A stretch of 64,000 bases of DNA from Thermoplasmata archaeon (GCA_021794355.1 JAJYRA010000031.1:1-64000); one strand, 5' to 3'. Positions 39,352-50,962 are shown, numbered from the stretch's first letter. The notes: generated by a model from the sequence alone, not told the origin. Translations and numbers: made by a program.

Positions 39352-40956
39352 ATGACGTATATTAAATATGAATTAACACTCGGGAATTTATTAAGAAGCA
39401 GCATTTCTAGAAATCCGACGCAGGTAATTGCGGACAGCGAATTTGGAACGATAACTTTTGACACCTTTGGGAAAAATGTCAATAATCTCGCAAAGGGTTT
39501 GGTGAAACTCGGTGTCAAGCCTAAAGATAAAGTAGGAATTTTAGACTGGGATACAATAAACTTCCTGGAGTCTTTTTATGCTGTCCCTATGGCTGGAGCT
39601 ACCCTTCATACCGTTAATATCAGATACCCTTTAGAATTAATATATTACACAATTCAACATGCAGAGGATTCTTATCTCATTCTCAGAGATGAAATTGCAA
39701 AGATGTTTCTCAATTATAAGGATCTCTTTGGCTTCATTAAAGGATGGATCATTTATCGCACATCCAGTGAAAAATTTGATTTCCCCTTTGAAAATGTTGT
39801 TTATTTTGAAGATCTGATTAAAACAAATGAAAACATTCCATTACCATTCGTTTCAGAAGATGATATGGCCACCATATTCTATACATCTGGCACAACAGGC
39901 ATGCCCAAGGGCGTAACATTTACGCATAGGGATATTGTCATTCACGGAATTTCCCTTGCGAATACCTTTTCTGAATATCCGATGATCGTCACATCAAGAG
40001 ACGTGATGATGCCTTTAGTTCCAATGTTTCACGTACACGCGTGGGGGCTTCCTCAGTTTTTCTTGGTTAAGGGCATGAAATACGTGTTGCCAGGAAGATA
40101 TAATCCTGACAGCATTCTGGATTTGATGGAGAAAGAAGGTGTAACAGCTACTGCCATGGTTCCTTCCATCCTTTACATGATTTTATCGGCAAAGAGAGCA
40201 GGAGACGTTCTTCCTAAATTGAATCTAAAAGCAACCATTGGCGGTGGTGCCTTGAGCGGTGGTCTCAGGGATAGGGCCAAGCAATTTAACGTAACAGCTG
40301 TTGGTGCATACGGTCTTTCAGAGACAGCTCCTTTAGTATCAGTTTCTGTTTTTAATAATGAGGTTCTTAAACTCAATCAAACTGAGCAGGAAAAATATAT
40401 AACTAGAGCAGGTCTGCCAGCTAGCTTCGTAGAGGTTAAGATAATTGGAAAGGATGGAAAGGATGTATCCAACGATGGGGAAACCATAGGTGAAATTGTG
40501 GTAAGAGCTCCCTATTTAACAAAGGAATACTATAAGGACCCTGAAGCCACAAAAAAACTATGGGCCGAAGGGTGGTTACACACAGGAGACCTAGGTTACA
40601 TTGATCCTCGCGGTTACATTACTATAGTTGATAGAGAAAAGGACGCGGTCAAATCGGGTGGAGAATTCATACCAACACTGATTCTTGAAGATGTCCTCAG
40701 TCTATATGGAAGAATTAATGAAGTAGCAGTTGTTGGAAGAAAAGATGACAAATGGGGAGAGCGACCAGTGGCATTTTACACTTCAGACACCGTAATAAAA
40801 AAAGAAGACGTTGACGATTTCCTCATGAGATTTGTAGACCAGAAAAGAATAGAAAAATTCTGGATGCCCGATGTATATGTAAAGGTAGACTCCTTTGAAA
40901 AGGGGTCTACAGGGAAAATCGACAAAAAGATTTTAAGAGAAAAATTGGTGAAATAG
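39352..40956 (+). CDS. Acyl-CoA synthetase / AMP-dependent ligase
   Basis: IFYTSGTTGMPKGVTFTHRD; WLHTGDLGYIDPRGYITIVDREKDAVKSGGE; GSTGKIDKKILRE. Confidence 0.95.
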   Translation: MTYIKYELTLGNLLRSSISRNPTQVIADSEFGTITFDTFGKNVNNLAKGLVKLGVKPKDKVGILDWDTINFLESFYAVPMAGATLHTVNIRYPLELIYYTIQHAEDSYLILRDEIAKMFLNYKDLFGFIKGWIIYRTSSEKFDFPFENVVYFEDLIKTNENIPLPFVSEDDMATIFYTSGTTGMPKGVTFTHRDIVIHGISLANTFSEYPMIVTSRDVMMPLVPMFHVHAWGLPQFFLVKGMKYVLPGRYNPDSILDLMEKEGVTATAMVPSILYMILSAKRAGDVLPKLNLKATIGGGALSGGLRDRAKQFNVTAVGAYGLSETAPLVSVSVFNNEVLKLNQTEQEKYITRAGLPASFVEVKIIGKDGKDVSNDGETIGEIVVRAPYLTKEYYKDPEATKKLWAEGWLHTGDLGYIDPRGYITIVDREKDAVKSGGEFIPTLILEDVLSLYGRINEVAVVGRKDDKWGERPVAFYTSDTVIKKEDVDDFLMRFVDQKRIEKFWMPDVYVKVDSFEKGSTGKIDKKILREKLVK

Positions 40957-41077
40957 TTTATTCCACTTTCTAATTCTCCCTTTCGAGTTCCAAAATTTTC
41001 GATCTAAATTTTAAAATCCCTTGGTAATTTTTAAATGAGCATTCTAAATGTAGAGAAAAAAAGATAGGTTAAATATT

Positions 41078-42160
41078 TTGAAAGGATTATTCATTATGAT
41101 TCCAAGCGATCCTGATGATGAAGAAGAGAATTATGGAACACCGAAAGATAAGCTGACAGAGCTTGTAGAGGAAAATAAACTAAGGATCAAAATTTTCGGA
41201 ATGGGTGGTGCAGGCTCCAATACAATTAAAAGAATGGTGTCCAGGAGTTTTAATTCACCGTACTGCGAGATAACCTTTGTAGCGGCAAATACTGACGCTT
41301 CTCATTTAAGCAAAATAGGAGTGAAGGAAAAGATAGTTCTAGGTAAACAGCTAACAAAGGGAAGGGGTGCAGGTGCAGATCCTCAGGTTGGAAATGCAGC
41401 AGCTAGGGAGTCTCAAACAGAGATTGAAAAAAGTCTGGACAGGGTTAAAATAGCCATCATTGTCACTGGACTTGGTGGAGGAACAGGAACCGGTTCCGCG
41501 CCGTTCTTAGCGATGAAAGCCAAGGAGAGAAATGCAATTGTAATATCCATTGCTTCTCTTCCACTTGAGGGTGAGGGAAAAAAGAGAATGGAAAACGCTA
41601 AGAAGGGTCTTGGAGAGCTGATGCAGTTCTCAGATTCCACCATCCTATTCGAAAATGACAGGATAAGAAAGTATGCTCCCAGGGAGCTATTCTCTGTCGC
41701 CCTGGAATTTGCCGATTCCATAATGATGAGTGCCATAGAAGGTTTAATAGAAAGTGTGTCAAAAAGCGCTACAGTTAATACTGAATTATCAGATCTCGAG
41801 AAAATTTTGGAACTGGGAGGTCTTGGTATATTTGGAGTTGGGATATCTGATTCTTCTCCTGATCAGAGGGTTATAGAGGCATGTGAATCTGCCCTTAATT
41901 CACCGTTCAATTCCTCAGACATCGGGCAAGCAAAGGGTCTTCTATTGAGCATTTCTGGGGATAGTACACTGACAGTTGAAGAAAGAGAAAGGGCCATGAA
42001 ATACATGAAAGACAAGGTGTCCCCGGGGGCTAACATAATTGTGAGACAGGAAACTGACGATTTGTATAGAGCTAAGGTCAAGATCATATTTTTTGCAACT
42101 GGCATTATTCCTGATGGGTTTGAATATAAAGGTTCGAAAGACAGAAATGAAATAAGCTGA
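41078..42160 (+). CDS. ftsZ: Cell division GTPase FtsZ
   Basis: KIFGMGGAGSNTIKRM; VTGLGGGTGTGSAPFLA tubulin signature. Confidence 0.95.
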   Translation: MKGLFIMIPSDPDDEEENYGTPKDKLTELVEENKLRIKIFGMGGAGSNTIKRMVSRSFNSPYCEITFVAANTDASHLSKIGVKEKIVLGKQLTKGRGAGADPQVGNAAARESQTEIEKSLDRVKIAIIVTGLGGGTGTGSAPFLAMKAKERNAIVISIASLPLEGEGKKRMENAKKGLGELMQFSDSTILFENDRIRKYAPRELFSVALEFADSIMMSAIEGLIESVSKSATVNTELSDLEKILELGGLGIFGVGISDSSPDQRVIEACESALNSPFNSSDIGQAKGLLLSISGDSTLTVEERERAMKYMKDKVSPGANIIVRQETDDLYRAKVKIIFFATGIIPDGFEYKGSKDRNEIS

Positions 42161-42232
42161 AACTTTTAGCCTTTAAAAATAGGAAAAGTTTTAATTTCAA
42201 TATTCATAAAGTAAAAAGAGGTTATATCAACA

Positions 42233-43096
42233 ATGGAATTCTCCTGCAGTTCGGTTGGACATAGTAAGGATCTGGATAATAAAACCTTATTCAAGATTGC
42301 TCAAAACGCCAGATCATTAGTCATAAAGATGGTATATAAAGCTAAAAGTGGTCATCCTGGTGGATCCTTAAGCATCATAGATATTCTTACTGATCTTTAT
42401 TTTAATGAAATGAAAGTTGACCCAATGAACCCTAATTTGCCTACCAGGGACCGCTTGATAATGAGTAAGGGGCATGCATCTCCCGCACTCTATAGTCTTC
42501 TCGCTCTCAGGGGTTTTTTTCCACAGGAGCTACTGATGGATTTCAGGCAAATAAATTCCAAACTTGAAGGACATGTTCATAGGGGGGTTCCTGGAGTTGA
42601 ATCTTCCACTGGTTCCCTGGGTCAGGGACTTGGAATAGGAGTTGGATCAGCACTTTCAGCCAAGATAAAAAAGGAAGATTATAAGACCTACGTGATTCTT
42701 GGCGACGGAGAAATACAGGAAGGAAGCGTATGGGAATCCATGATGGCAGCAAGTAAATATAAACTGAATAATTTAGTTGCAATTCTGGACAAGAATGGAG
42801 TTCAGCTAGATGGTTTCACAAAGGATATTATGCCTATGGGAAATATTTTGGAAAAGGTTAAGGCCTTTGGGTGGGATGCAATGGAATTCAATGGTCACAA
42901 TTTCAATGAGATTAGAGGAGCAATTAAATTTGCTAAAGGCTCCATGGATAAACCGGTTTTTCTTATTGCAAATACGGTAAAAGGAAAGGGAGTAAGTTAT
43001 ATGGAAAATAACCCAAAATACCACGGCTCACCTCCAGCGTCTGATGAGGAGTATGAAATGGCATTGAATGAGATAGGTGCTAGAATTTATGAATAG
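42233..43096 (+). CDS. Transketolase, N-terminal subunit
   Basis: KAKSGHPGGSLSIIDILTDLYF; VILGDGEIQEGSVWE ThDP motif. Confidence 0.95.
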   Translation: MEFSCSSVGHSKDLDNKTLFKIAQNARSLVIKMVYKAKSGHPGGSLSIIDILTDLYFNEMKVDPMNPNLPTRDRLIMSKGHASPALYSLLALRGFFPQELLMDFRQINSKLEGHVHRGVPGVESSTGSLGQGLGIGVGSALSAKIKKEDYKTYVILGDGEIQEGSVWESMMAASKYKLNNLVAILDKNGVQLDGFTKDIMPMGNILEKVKAFGWDAMEFNGHNFNEIRGAIKFAKGSMDKPVFLIANTVKGKGVSYMENNPKYHGSPPASDEEYEMALNEIGARIYE

Positions 43097-44045
43097 GGAA
43101 AGTCTAAGGGAAGAATATGGAAGAAAGTTAATAGAACTTGGCAGAAGGGATAGAGATTTAGTGGTTCTTGATGCTGACCTTTCAAGTTCCACAAAAACGC
43201 AGGGATTTGGAAGGGAATTCCCCGAAAGATTTTTTAATATGGGAATTTCCGAACAATCCATGGTTACAACTGCGGCAGGTATGGCGCTTAATGGGTTAAA
43301 ACCCTTTGTTTCGACCTTTGCAATCTTTCTCACAAGAACCTATGAGCAGATAAGGCAATCTGTCTGTTATAATAATATTAATGTAAAATTTATTGTAACC
43401 CATGCAGGTATAACCGTGGGAGAAGATGGTGCAACGCACCAGATGGTGGAGGACGTAGGACTGATGAGTGGACTGCCCAATATGAAGGTCATTGTACCTG
43501 CCGATTCCATTGAAACTGCGTCAGTTATGGAGTACCTGATAGAAAAGACAAAGACTCCGTATTACGTCAGACTTACAAGGGAAAAGTTTCCAGTATTAAA
43601 CGATTCTGATTACGCATTCAGGGAGGCAAGAAACACAGTTTTGCGTGATGGAAATGATTTAGCAATTTTCGCAAATGGCTCCATGTTAGGGTTTGCGATG
43701 GAAGCAGCTGAAAAACTGAAAGAGTCTGCCATTGATGCAGCGGTGATAAATGTGTCTTCCATTAAACCTTTGGATAGACAGAATGTACTTACATATGCTA
43801 AAAAAACTGGACATGTTGTTACAGCTGAAGAACATTCCATCTATAATGGACTGGGAAGTAGAATTTGCGAGGTGACAGCTGAAGATTACCCAGTGCCGGT
43901 TGTCAGGATTGGTATGAAGGATACTTTCGGAAAATCGGGAAAGTCATGGGAACTTTTTGATTATTTTCATATGGGAGTAAATGATATAGTCTCAGCAGGC
44001 GTAAAAGCCTTCAGGGAGGAAAAAAAATATGAAACTATTTCTTGA
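43089..44045 (+). CDS. Transketolase, C-terminal subunit
   Basis: [22 protein letters not shown]; overlaps the N-subunit ORF; start at MNRESL. Confidence 0.94.
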   Translation: MNRESLREEYGRKLIELGRRDRDLVVLDADLSSSTKTQGFGREFPERFFNMGISEQSMVTTAAGMALNGLKPFVSTFAIFLTRTYEQIRQSVCYNNINVKFIVTHAGITVGEDGATHQMVEDVGLMSGLPNMKVIVPADSIETASVMEYLIEKTKTPYYVRLTREKFPVLNDSDYAFREARNTVLRDGNDLAIFANGSMLGFAMEAAEKLKESAIDAAVINVSSIKPLDRQNVLTYAKKTGHVVTAEEHSIYNGLGSRICEVTAEDYPVPVVRIGMKDTFGKSGKSWELFDYFHMGVNDIVSAGVKAFREEKKYETIS

Positions 44046-44700
44046 TACAGCAAATATTGATGAGATCAGGCAGGCTAATGAGTGGGGACTACTGGATGGT
44101 GTTACAACAAATCCATCCCTCGTGGCAAAGGAGATGAAAAAGGGCGCATCCTTTAAAGAAATTGTCTCAAAAATACTAAATGAAACCCCGGGCCCCGTAA
44201 GCATAGAGGTTATAGCATCAGATTACGATAGTATCTTGAAGCAGGCTTTGAAAATTAGTTCACTTGGAGGAAATGCGGTCGTTAAGGTTCCCTTTAATAC
44301 TGTGGGGTTGAAGGCAACAAAAGCTCTGGACGAAAAGAGGATACCTGTAAATTCTACTCTAATCTTTAGTGGTATACAAGCATTATTTGCGGCCAAGGCC
44401 GGTGCAAAATATGTCTCACCTTTTGTAGGAAGGCTTGATGACATAGCTGAGGATGGTATGGCTCTTATTGAGCAGATAAAAACAATTTATACAAATTATA
44501 ACATGAAAACTAATATCCTCGTTGCTTCCATAAGAAATCCTCTTCACGTTCTAAGATCAATGCTCATTGGGGCAGATGTGGTTACTCTTCCCTTTGATGT
44601 ACTATCTAAATTACCCAGTCACCCCAAATCTGATGAGGGTTTGTCCAGATTCCTTGAGGATTGGGAGAAAGCATTCGGTAGTATGGAGTTCCCTCTTTAG
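44029..44700 (+). CDS. Transaldolase / fructose-6-phosphate aldolase-like
   Basis: [51 protein letters not shown]. Confidence 0.95.
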   Translation: MKLFLDTANIDEIRQANEWGLLDGVTTNPSLVAKEMKKGASFKEIVSKILNETPGPVSIEVIASDYDSILKQALKISSLGGNAVVKVPFNTVGLKATKALDEKRIPVNSTLIFSGIQALFAAKAGAKYVSPFVGRLDDIAEDGMALIEQIKTIYTNYNMKTNILVASIRNPLHVLRSMLIGADVVTLPFDVLSKLPSHPKSDEGLSRFLEDWEKAFGSMEFPL

Positions 44701-44733
44701 CCACTTTTTTATATCAGTATTTAATTATATCCC

Positions 44734-45690
44734 GTGATATTTCTCATTTTCCTGTTAATGAACATCGTAATTACCGTGGGAAGTATCGCACTCTTCACCC
44801 TATTTGATGAAAAATTTAGTGATTATTCGGGGATTACATCCGTAATTATTGGCATACTGATATATATTTATTTCCCAAATACCTTGGATTTCTCAATTGT
44901 TGTGCTTGGTACCATATGTATAAATACACTTTATACCAAAAAATCGTTTATTTTTATCATATTGCTTGTTATTATTAGCGTAGTAGATGGTTTAGCAAAT
45001 TTTACCATCTCATCATTGCTGAATGAGACCCTCGCTATCGGCGCGGGCATATCCATATCCTTGCTTTTATCCAATGAAGTTAGAATAATGAATATGAATA
45101 ACGAGAATCAAAGAGGAAAGACAAAGAAGACTGAGGTTGAAAGAGATTTAGTTCAGATACTTTGTGGCATCCTGATTTTATTGGCAATAATCCTGACACC
45201 TAAAATTTTACTGGAGGGGGGATTGCTCCTGAGCGTTCTTCTGGGCATAATCTTGATAAAAATTACAGCCGTTTACGGCAATTCGGTTATTTCCAAGACT
45301 ATACTTCACTTTGAGCGTAACGATGTGCAGCCAGGAATTGGAACATTATGGTTTATTGCAGGTTTAATGATACTCATTGCCCTATCCTTAAGGTGGAGGG
45401 TCGTCGAAATAGGGGTATTTGCCATGGCCATAGGAGACTCGCTGGCCACAATTGGTGGAGTGAATCTTAAGACAAGGAAACTATTCTTTAATCCTAAAAA
45501 AAGTCTGGGAGGTTTTATCTCCATGCTCATACCAACAGCAATATTCGCATTCTTTGTTCTTGGACCAATTTATATTATAATCGCAATTGTTGCAACTGTT
45601 ATAGAGTCACTATCCATGTACCCTATAGACGATAATATCACCATTCCTGTGGGCGTTATAGTAACAAATTTCTTAATTTCTCTCCTTTGA
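44734..45690 (+). CDS. Dolichol-kinase/phosphatidate cytidylyltransferase-like membrane protein
   Basis: VERDLVQILCGILI...GIGTLWFIAGLMI...AIGDSLATIGG...PKKSLGGFISM...ESLSMYPIDDNITIPV. Confidence 0.7.
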   Translation: MIFLIFLLMNIVITVGSIALFTLFDEKFSDYSGITSVIIGILIYIYFPNTLDFSIVVLGTICINTLYTKKSFIFIILLVIISVVDGLANFTISSLLNETLAIGAGISISLLLSNEVRIMNMNNENQRGKTKKTEVERDLVQILCGILILLAIILTPKILLEGGLLLSVLLGIILIKITAVYGNSVISKTILHFERNDVQPGIGTLWFIAGLMILIALSLRWRVVEIGVFAMAIGDSLATIGGVNLKTRKLFFNPKKSLGGFISMLIPTAIFAFFVLGPIYIIIAIVATVIESLSMYPIDDNITIPVGVIVTNFLISLL

Positions 45691-46025
45691 TTTGAATAAT
45701 ACCAGCCTTAAGAAACTATTTATTTCCTTGCAAACAGAAATGAAAATGGTCTAATTGGTTTTACTTGACATGTATGATTGCCCCTAGGAGGAGATTGACT
45801 AACAATGAAGATAAAGTTATTCCTGTCTAAAGGGGTTCCGGCCATAGAATTCTTGCTGATAGCCTTCAAGGGGTTAAGCTATTTGTCTGAATCTGGAGAA
45901 TAAGTGACGGATCTAAAGGCCGTCAATACACAACCAAGAAATGGATGGAAGGTAAAAATTAATTTATAAGTTTAAAGGAAATAAAATAAAAAGAACGCCT
46001 TAGATTAATATAAAAAGGGAATAAG

Positions 46026-47525
46026 TTATTCAATATCCTCCAGTTCAGAGTTCTCGATTATTCCCTCGTCCTTTACTTTACTCATTCCTTTCATTATGGC
46101 CATGCCTATTCCCACCACTATGAGGTTCAGTAGAAGAGCGAATATTCCTATGTAGACGAAATCGAAGTTCGCATAAAGTGATTTTTTAAAATCTAGCTGG
46201 GCAAGCATGATTATAGTAGTAGTCAATCCGACAAGCCATCCTGCCCCTACTGGATATTTATTTAGCTTTCTAGTAAATAAGGCAATGTATACTGCTGGCA
46301 GTGTCTGCATGATGATTGCTCCCCCTATTGTCTGAAGATATACAATTTCACCAGATGCTGCAGGTACAAGGGAGAATACAAGTGCACCAATAATAACTGC
46401 GATAACCAATATTCTGGAGAGGTTTGTTTGAGTTTTCTCTGATGCATTAGGATTGATGTATTCAAGATACACATTCCTGGTAAGCAAGTTTGCAGATGCC
46501 AAAGCCATTATGGATGCTGGCACAATGCTTCCAACTACCACTGCAGCAAATACAAAGGCAGTAAAAGATGAGGGAAAGAGGTTGAGAACCAATAGGGGCA
46601 GTGCTTCGCTACTAACTTTTGGATATGCATTGAAATATACCACCGCCATTATGCCAATCATTGCAACGAACAGTAACAATACATTGTATAGGGGAAGAAG
46701 CGAGGCATTTCTCCTTATGGTTTTCGAATCCTTAGCCCCAAGAGTACCGGTAATGGCATGTGGATAAAGAAATAACGCTAGCGCTGAACCAAGTGCAAGT
46801 GTGGTATACCCTAAGTATATTACAGGTGAAATGTTGAGAAGATTTGGACTAATTGTTGAAGCTTTACCAAATATAGCCCCAAAACCTCCCAGTTTAATTG
46901 GGATATATATTATGATCACTATAACGGCGGTCCATATTATGGCATCTTTTATTATGGCCGTTAGTGCAGGACCTCTCAATCCACTGATAAACGTAAAACC
47001 AGCAACGAGGAGGAATGCTATGACCAAACTCACCGTTATGGGAAGAGACAGGGCAGCCAGGACATATTTTATTCCCGTAATCTGCAAAGCTATATATGGT
47101 AATTCTGCCAGAACTCCTGTCAGAGCAATTAGCATTGCAAGGAACCTCGATGAGAAACGATCCTTGACAAAATCTGCTGCAGTAATATATCCACGCCTCT
47201 TTGAAACATTCCATAGCTTAGGCATAGTCACATATACAATGGGATATATCATTACACCGTATGCTATTGCAAACATTGCAAAGGCTCCGCCACCTATACC
47301 CGCAGTAGCAGCGGCCCCAGGTACAGCAATCAGGGTATACGCTGTATATACATCTCCACCCAATAAGAACCACATGACTACTGTTCCAAATCTTCTTCCC
47401 CCGAGACTCCATTCGCCCTTGGCACTCATATCCTCTGGCTTTCTCCAGAAATATGCCAGATAACCGGCAAAGAGGACTATTATAATAATAGCAAAGAACA
47501 ATGCGAGATCAACATTTGTAAACAT
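46026..47525 (-). CDS. Sodium:solute symporter family protein
   Basis: About 13 TM segments; WSLGGRRFGTVVMWFLLGGDVYTAYTL; GLRGPALTAIIKDAIIW. Confidence 0.92.
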   Translation of the reverse strand: MFTNVDLALFFAIIIIVLFAGYLAYFWRKPEDMSAKGEWSLGGRRFGTVVMWFLLGGDVYTAYTLIAVPGAAATAGIGGGAFAMFAIAYGVMIYPIVYVTMPKLWNVSKRRGYITAADFVKDRFSSRFLAMLIALTGVLAELPYIALQITGIKYVLAALSLPITVSLVIAFLLVAGFTFISGLRGPALTAIIKDAIIWTAVIVIIIYIPIKLGGFGAIFGKASTISPNLLNISPVIYLGYTTLALGSALALFLYPHAITGTLGAKDSKTIRRNASLLPLYNVLLLFVAMIGIMAVVYFNAYPKVSSEALPLLVLNLFPSSFTAFVFAAVVVGSIVPASIMALASANLLTRNVYLEYINPNASEKTQTNLSRILVIAVIIGALVFSLVPAASGEIVYLQTIGGAIIMQTLPAVYIALFTRKLNKYPVGAGWLVGLTTTIIMLAQLDFKKSLYANFDFVYIGIFALLLNLIVVGIGMAIMKGMSKVKDEGIIENSELEDIE

Positions 47526-47734
47526 TAGCTCGTCACCTTCCTTTTTCTTTCACTATTTTCGATAAAATAGACCACTGACGTAAGGGCTGCTGCAATAAAT
47601 ATCCATACAAGTTGATACCAATAAAAGAAAGGTATCCCTCCCAATTCTGGGTTAACCCTTGCATATATTGTTACCCCTGCCACCATAAAAAAATATGGCA
47701 AAGCCAAAAGTATATACTTAACTACAGGACTCAT
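47525..47734 (-). CDS. DUF3311-like small membrane protein, symporter partner
   Basis: 69 aa, two TM, immediately upstream of the symporter; PFFYWYQLVWIFIAAALTSVVYFIE. Confidence 0.75.
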   Translation of the reverse strand: MSPVVKYILLALPYFFMVAGVTIYARVNPELGGIPFFYWYQLVWIFIAAALTSVVYFIENSERKRKVTS

Positions 47735-48108
47735 TCGAATATTACCACTTCATATTATAAAAACCTATTGATGACTGTTTTCTGGTTAAATCCTTAAGCC
47801 AGAGGCTTAAATTGAGATTAAAATATGGCATATATATATGACAGTGTATTCAAGTGAGCATGTATGAAATCAGTTTCTAGTGTGACAATTTCTAAAACCC
47901 GATGAAAATCATTTATGATGGCTGTTCATATTACCGATTTCTCAAAGTTAAGGAAATTTTGAGATTTACACAAAACTGAGGTTTATAGAAATCTTCGTGT
48001 GTCTTTTATCTTTAGGTATGTTCCGTGGTCCATTTCCAATTCGAGAATATAAGATATGGATTTCAGCATCTTCAAATAAGTGGCAAGAAACTTTTAATTC
48101 ATTGAATG

Positions 48109-49074
48109 TTAATCTTTTCTTGAGACTTCTCTAAAATCCTTAAAGAACATTAAATCGTCTTCGCCTTCCTCAACAAACCCCATTTTTTGGTAAAGCTCAA
48201 TTGCCTTTGATTGATCGTTCACCCACAATTGAAGTTCTCTATGCCCAAGATTCTTTAATTTCTTCGCTAACATTACCATCAAATGACTTCCGTAACCCAT
48301 ATTCTGAAATTCTTTGGAGACAAATATATCCACCAGTAAAGGAGTGTTAATCCTGAAAAATTCAAAAGCACCATCACTTATAACGCACGAACCTATAATT
48401 TTACCATTATGAATTACCTTGGAAGGCGCCTTCAATATCTTTCCATAGTAACCACTGTCAATCACCTGCGGCGTTATGTTTTTTCCATTTTTATATACCA
48501 ATAGAAATTGATCTGGTGAATCGCCATAGGAGTCCAATTGAACCTCGGCCAAATCTTCCTGATCCACCTCTTCCTGTTGTAATTCAATAAATTCCCTTTT
48601 TAGTTTGGTAAATTCGGATTCCTTTTCTTTAAGATTTTCGATAATAGTGTCAACACTGCATACAAGTTTTACTCTGTGAACTCTTCTGAATTCCAATTTT
48701 TCGATCTCATTAAAAAACTGCTCACCATTGAATATGCCATCAAGGATAACGAGTTTGGAAGATTGAATTGCAATAGACTCGAACCACTTTATCATCTCCT
48801 TCCCTGTATCAACCTTATCCTTTCCATATTCTGAAAATCCCATGGAGCATAATATCCTATCATCTACTCCAAGAGGTGGCATGATATAACCATAGGTTGA
48901 CACCTTCCCTCCGGACAGAAATACTCGTGATGGTATTCTATTGTTGTTCAGCATGTCAATGAGTGGTGCGTATACCTCTTCAGCATTAACATCCTTATAT
49001 TTTTCCGCTAGCAATTTTTTTTGTGACATTAAGATTTGATTCCATTCCAACTTTACGTTATTTAATTCCTCCAT
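48109..49074 (-). CDS. GNAT-family acetyltransferase with extended N-terminal region
   Basis: C-terminal LLVDIFVSKEFQNMGYGSHLMVMLAKKLKNLGHRELQLWVNDQSKAIELYQKMGF. Confidence 0.8.
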   Translation of the reverse strand: MEELNNVKLEWNQILMSQKKLLAEKYKDVNAEEVYAPLIDMLNNNRIPSRVFLSGGKVSTYGYIMPPLGVDDRILCSMGFSEYGKDKVDTGKEMIKWFESIAIQSSKLVILDGIFNGEQFFNEIEKLEFRRVHRVKLVCSVDTIIENLKEKESEFTKLKREFIELQQEEVDQEDLAEVQLDSYGDSPDQFLLVYKNGKNITPQVIDSGYYGKILKAPSKVIHNGKIIGSCVISDGAFEFFRINTPLLVDIFVSKEFQNMGYGSHLMVMLAKKLKNLGHRELQLWVNDQSKAIELYQKMGFVEEGEDDLMFFKDFREVSRKD

Positions 49075-49123
49075 GAATAGATAATTTCGAAGTATATTTA
49101 AACAATTTTACCATATCTCCATA

Positions 49124-50458
49124 ATGAACAATGAAGAGAGAACACGGCAATTCAACAAAATTGCAGTGGAATACTCAAGGTATTATAAGGGAAAAATAAG
49201 GAATTATCCAAATGTCCCAATCAATTCAATTCAAGATTTTTCATACTGGTACACTCCTGGAGTGGCAGAGGTTTCAAGAGTTATCAACAAAGACCCAGAT
49301 CAATCTTTTGAACTCACTGGAAGGTGGAATTCCATAGGAATCATTACGGACGGAACAAGGGTTTTGGGTCTGGGAAATATTGGTCCAGAAGCAGCCATGC
49401 CTGTGATGGAAGGAAAGGCAATGCTATTCAACCTTTTTGGAGGGGTTAACGCAATCCCCCTTCCAATTAGAGTGAGTTCTGGTGATGATTTCATAAAGGT
49501 TGCCTTAGCTCTGGAACCATCATTTGGTGGGTATAATCTTGAGGATATCGAGAGCCCAAAGTGCTTCTATGTTTTAAAAGAACTACAGGAAAAACTAAAC
49601 ATCCCTGCCTGGCATGATGATCAGCTTGGAACTGCCTGCATTATTCTTGCAGGGTTGATCAATTCGCTTAAAATTGTAGGCAAGAAGATCCCTGATGCCA
49701 TTGTATCACTCATAGGTTCTGGTGCTGCAAACATTGCGGCTGCTAATTTAATGATCGAAGCAGGTTTTAAGGCGGAAAATATCATTATGGTCGATTCTAA
49801 AGGGATTCTCGAACCGGAAAGAGAAGATATTGATAAACTGATGATTTCAAATCCATGGAAATACGACCTGGCATTAAAAACCAATGGGGAAAGGAGAAAG
49901 GGAGATATAGAAGAATCAATGGAGGGGGCCGACCTTGTTGTATCTGCGGCCAGATCCCAGCCTGGGTTGATAAAAGAAGAGTGGGTCAGGAGAATGAACA
50001 AAGACCCGGCCATTTTTGCATTAGCAAATCCATTGCCTGAGATCTGGCCGGACGATGCTAAAAGGGCTGGTGCAAAGATTGTTGCCACAGGAAGGAGCGA
50101 TTTTCCCAATCAAATTAACAATAGCCTGGTATTTCCAGGAATATTTCGCGGAGTACTGGATGCTAGATCCAGAGGTGTCAATTTCAGGATAATGGTTAAG
50201 GCTGCTTATGAAATAGCAGATTACGTAAAAAATCCTGAATCGGATCATATCGTTCCCACCATGGGGGACTGGGGATTATATCCTCGGGTTGCATCATCTG
50301 TTGCAAGAGCCACTGTTGAAGAAAATCTGGCGAGGAAAAATAATAGCAAGGAGGGATTTTACAAAATAGCATCGGAAATAATAAAAACTAACAGGGAAAA
50401 CTTTGAAAAATTGATGGAGTTAAAAATAGTGAAGGAATTACCGGAGGTGGAAGAATGA
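49124..50458 (+). CDS. NAD(P)-dependent malic enzyme
   Basis: YTPGVAEVSR, IPAWHDDQLGTACIILAGL, IGSGAANIAAANLM. Confidence 0.95.
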   Translation: MNNEERTRQFNKIAVEYSRYYKGKIRNYPNVPINSIQDFSYWYTPGVAEVSRVINKDPDQSFELTGRWNSIGIITDGTRVLGLGNIGPEAAMPVMEGKAMLFNLFGGVNAIPLPIRVSSGDDFIKVALALEPSFGGYNLEDIESPKCFYVLKELQEKLNIPAWHDDQLGTACIILAGLINSLKIVGKKIPDAIVSLIGSGAANIAAANLMIEAGFKAENIIMVDSKGILEPEREDIDKLMISNPWKYDLALKTNGERRKGDIEESMEGADLVVSAARSQPGLIKEEWVRRMNKDPAIFALANPLPEIWPDDAKRAGAKIVATGRSDFPNQINNSLVFPGIFRGVLDARSRGVNFRIMVKAAYEIADYVKNPESDHIVPTMGDWGLYPRVASSVARATVEENLARKNNSKEGFYKIASEIIKTNRENFEKLMELKIVKELPEVEE

Positions 50459-50961
50459 AAACAAATGAGATTAATGTAAGAATAGCAGAAGAAAAGGATA
50501 TAGAGCAATTCCTGGACCTAATAATGAGAATGAAGAGATTGAACGGAGAATTTGATTCAATGTTTACTGCAAACGAAGGAAACCGGGAGGCCATAAAGAG
50601 TTACTACAGTCATTGTATCAGCGATAAAAAAAATTTTATTACTCTTGTGGCAGAATCAAATCACAAAATCTATGGTCTTATAAAGGCGGAAATAAGGGAA
50701 AGGATTTCATATTTACCAAGTCAGGAAGCAAGGATCATAGATCTTTATATTATGCCGGAAATCCGGAGGAAAAAGGTCGGCAATCTGCTCCTTGAAAAAC
50801 TGTATTCTGAAATGGAAAAACGAAATGTGTCTGTAGTAACGGCTGAATTTCCTGCAAAGAATTTGATTGCTCTGAACTTTTACGATAAAATAGGATACAG
50901 GGAAATTGGAAAGGTGTTTGGTAAATCTATAGTAGAAGAGCCGGGAGACGAAAGAGATTAA
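50455..50961 (+). CDS. GNAT-family N-acetyltransferase
   Basis: IIDLYIMPEIRRKKVGNLLLEKLYSEMEKRNV...NLIALNFYDKIGYREIGK. Confidence 0.88.
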   Translation: MKTNEINVRIAEEKDIEQFLDLIMRMKRLNGEFDSMFTANEGNREAIKSYYSHCISDKKNFITLVAESNHKIYGLIKAEIRERISYLPSQEARIIDLYIMPEIRRKKVGNLLLEKLYSEMEKRNVSVVTAEFPAKNLIALNFYDKIGYREIGKVFGKSIVEEPGDERD

Positions 50962-50962
50962 T

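Noticed and set aside
46801-47463. 220-aa + strand ORF
   Set aside because: Lies fully antisense to the well-supported sodium:solute symporter; hydrophobic/proline bias is the mirror of TM codons.
49621-50109. 162-aa - strand ORF
   Set aside because: Antisense to malic enzyme; shadow ORF.
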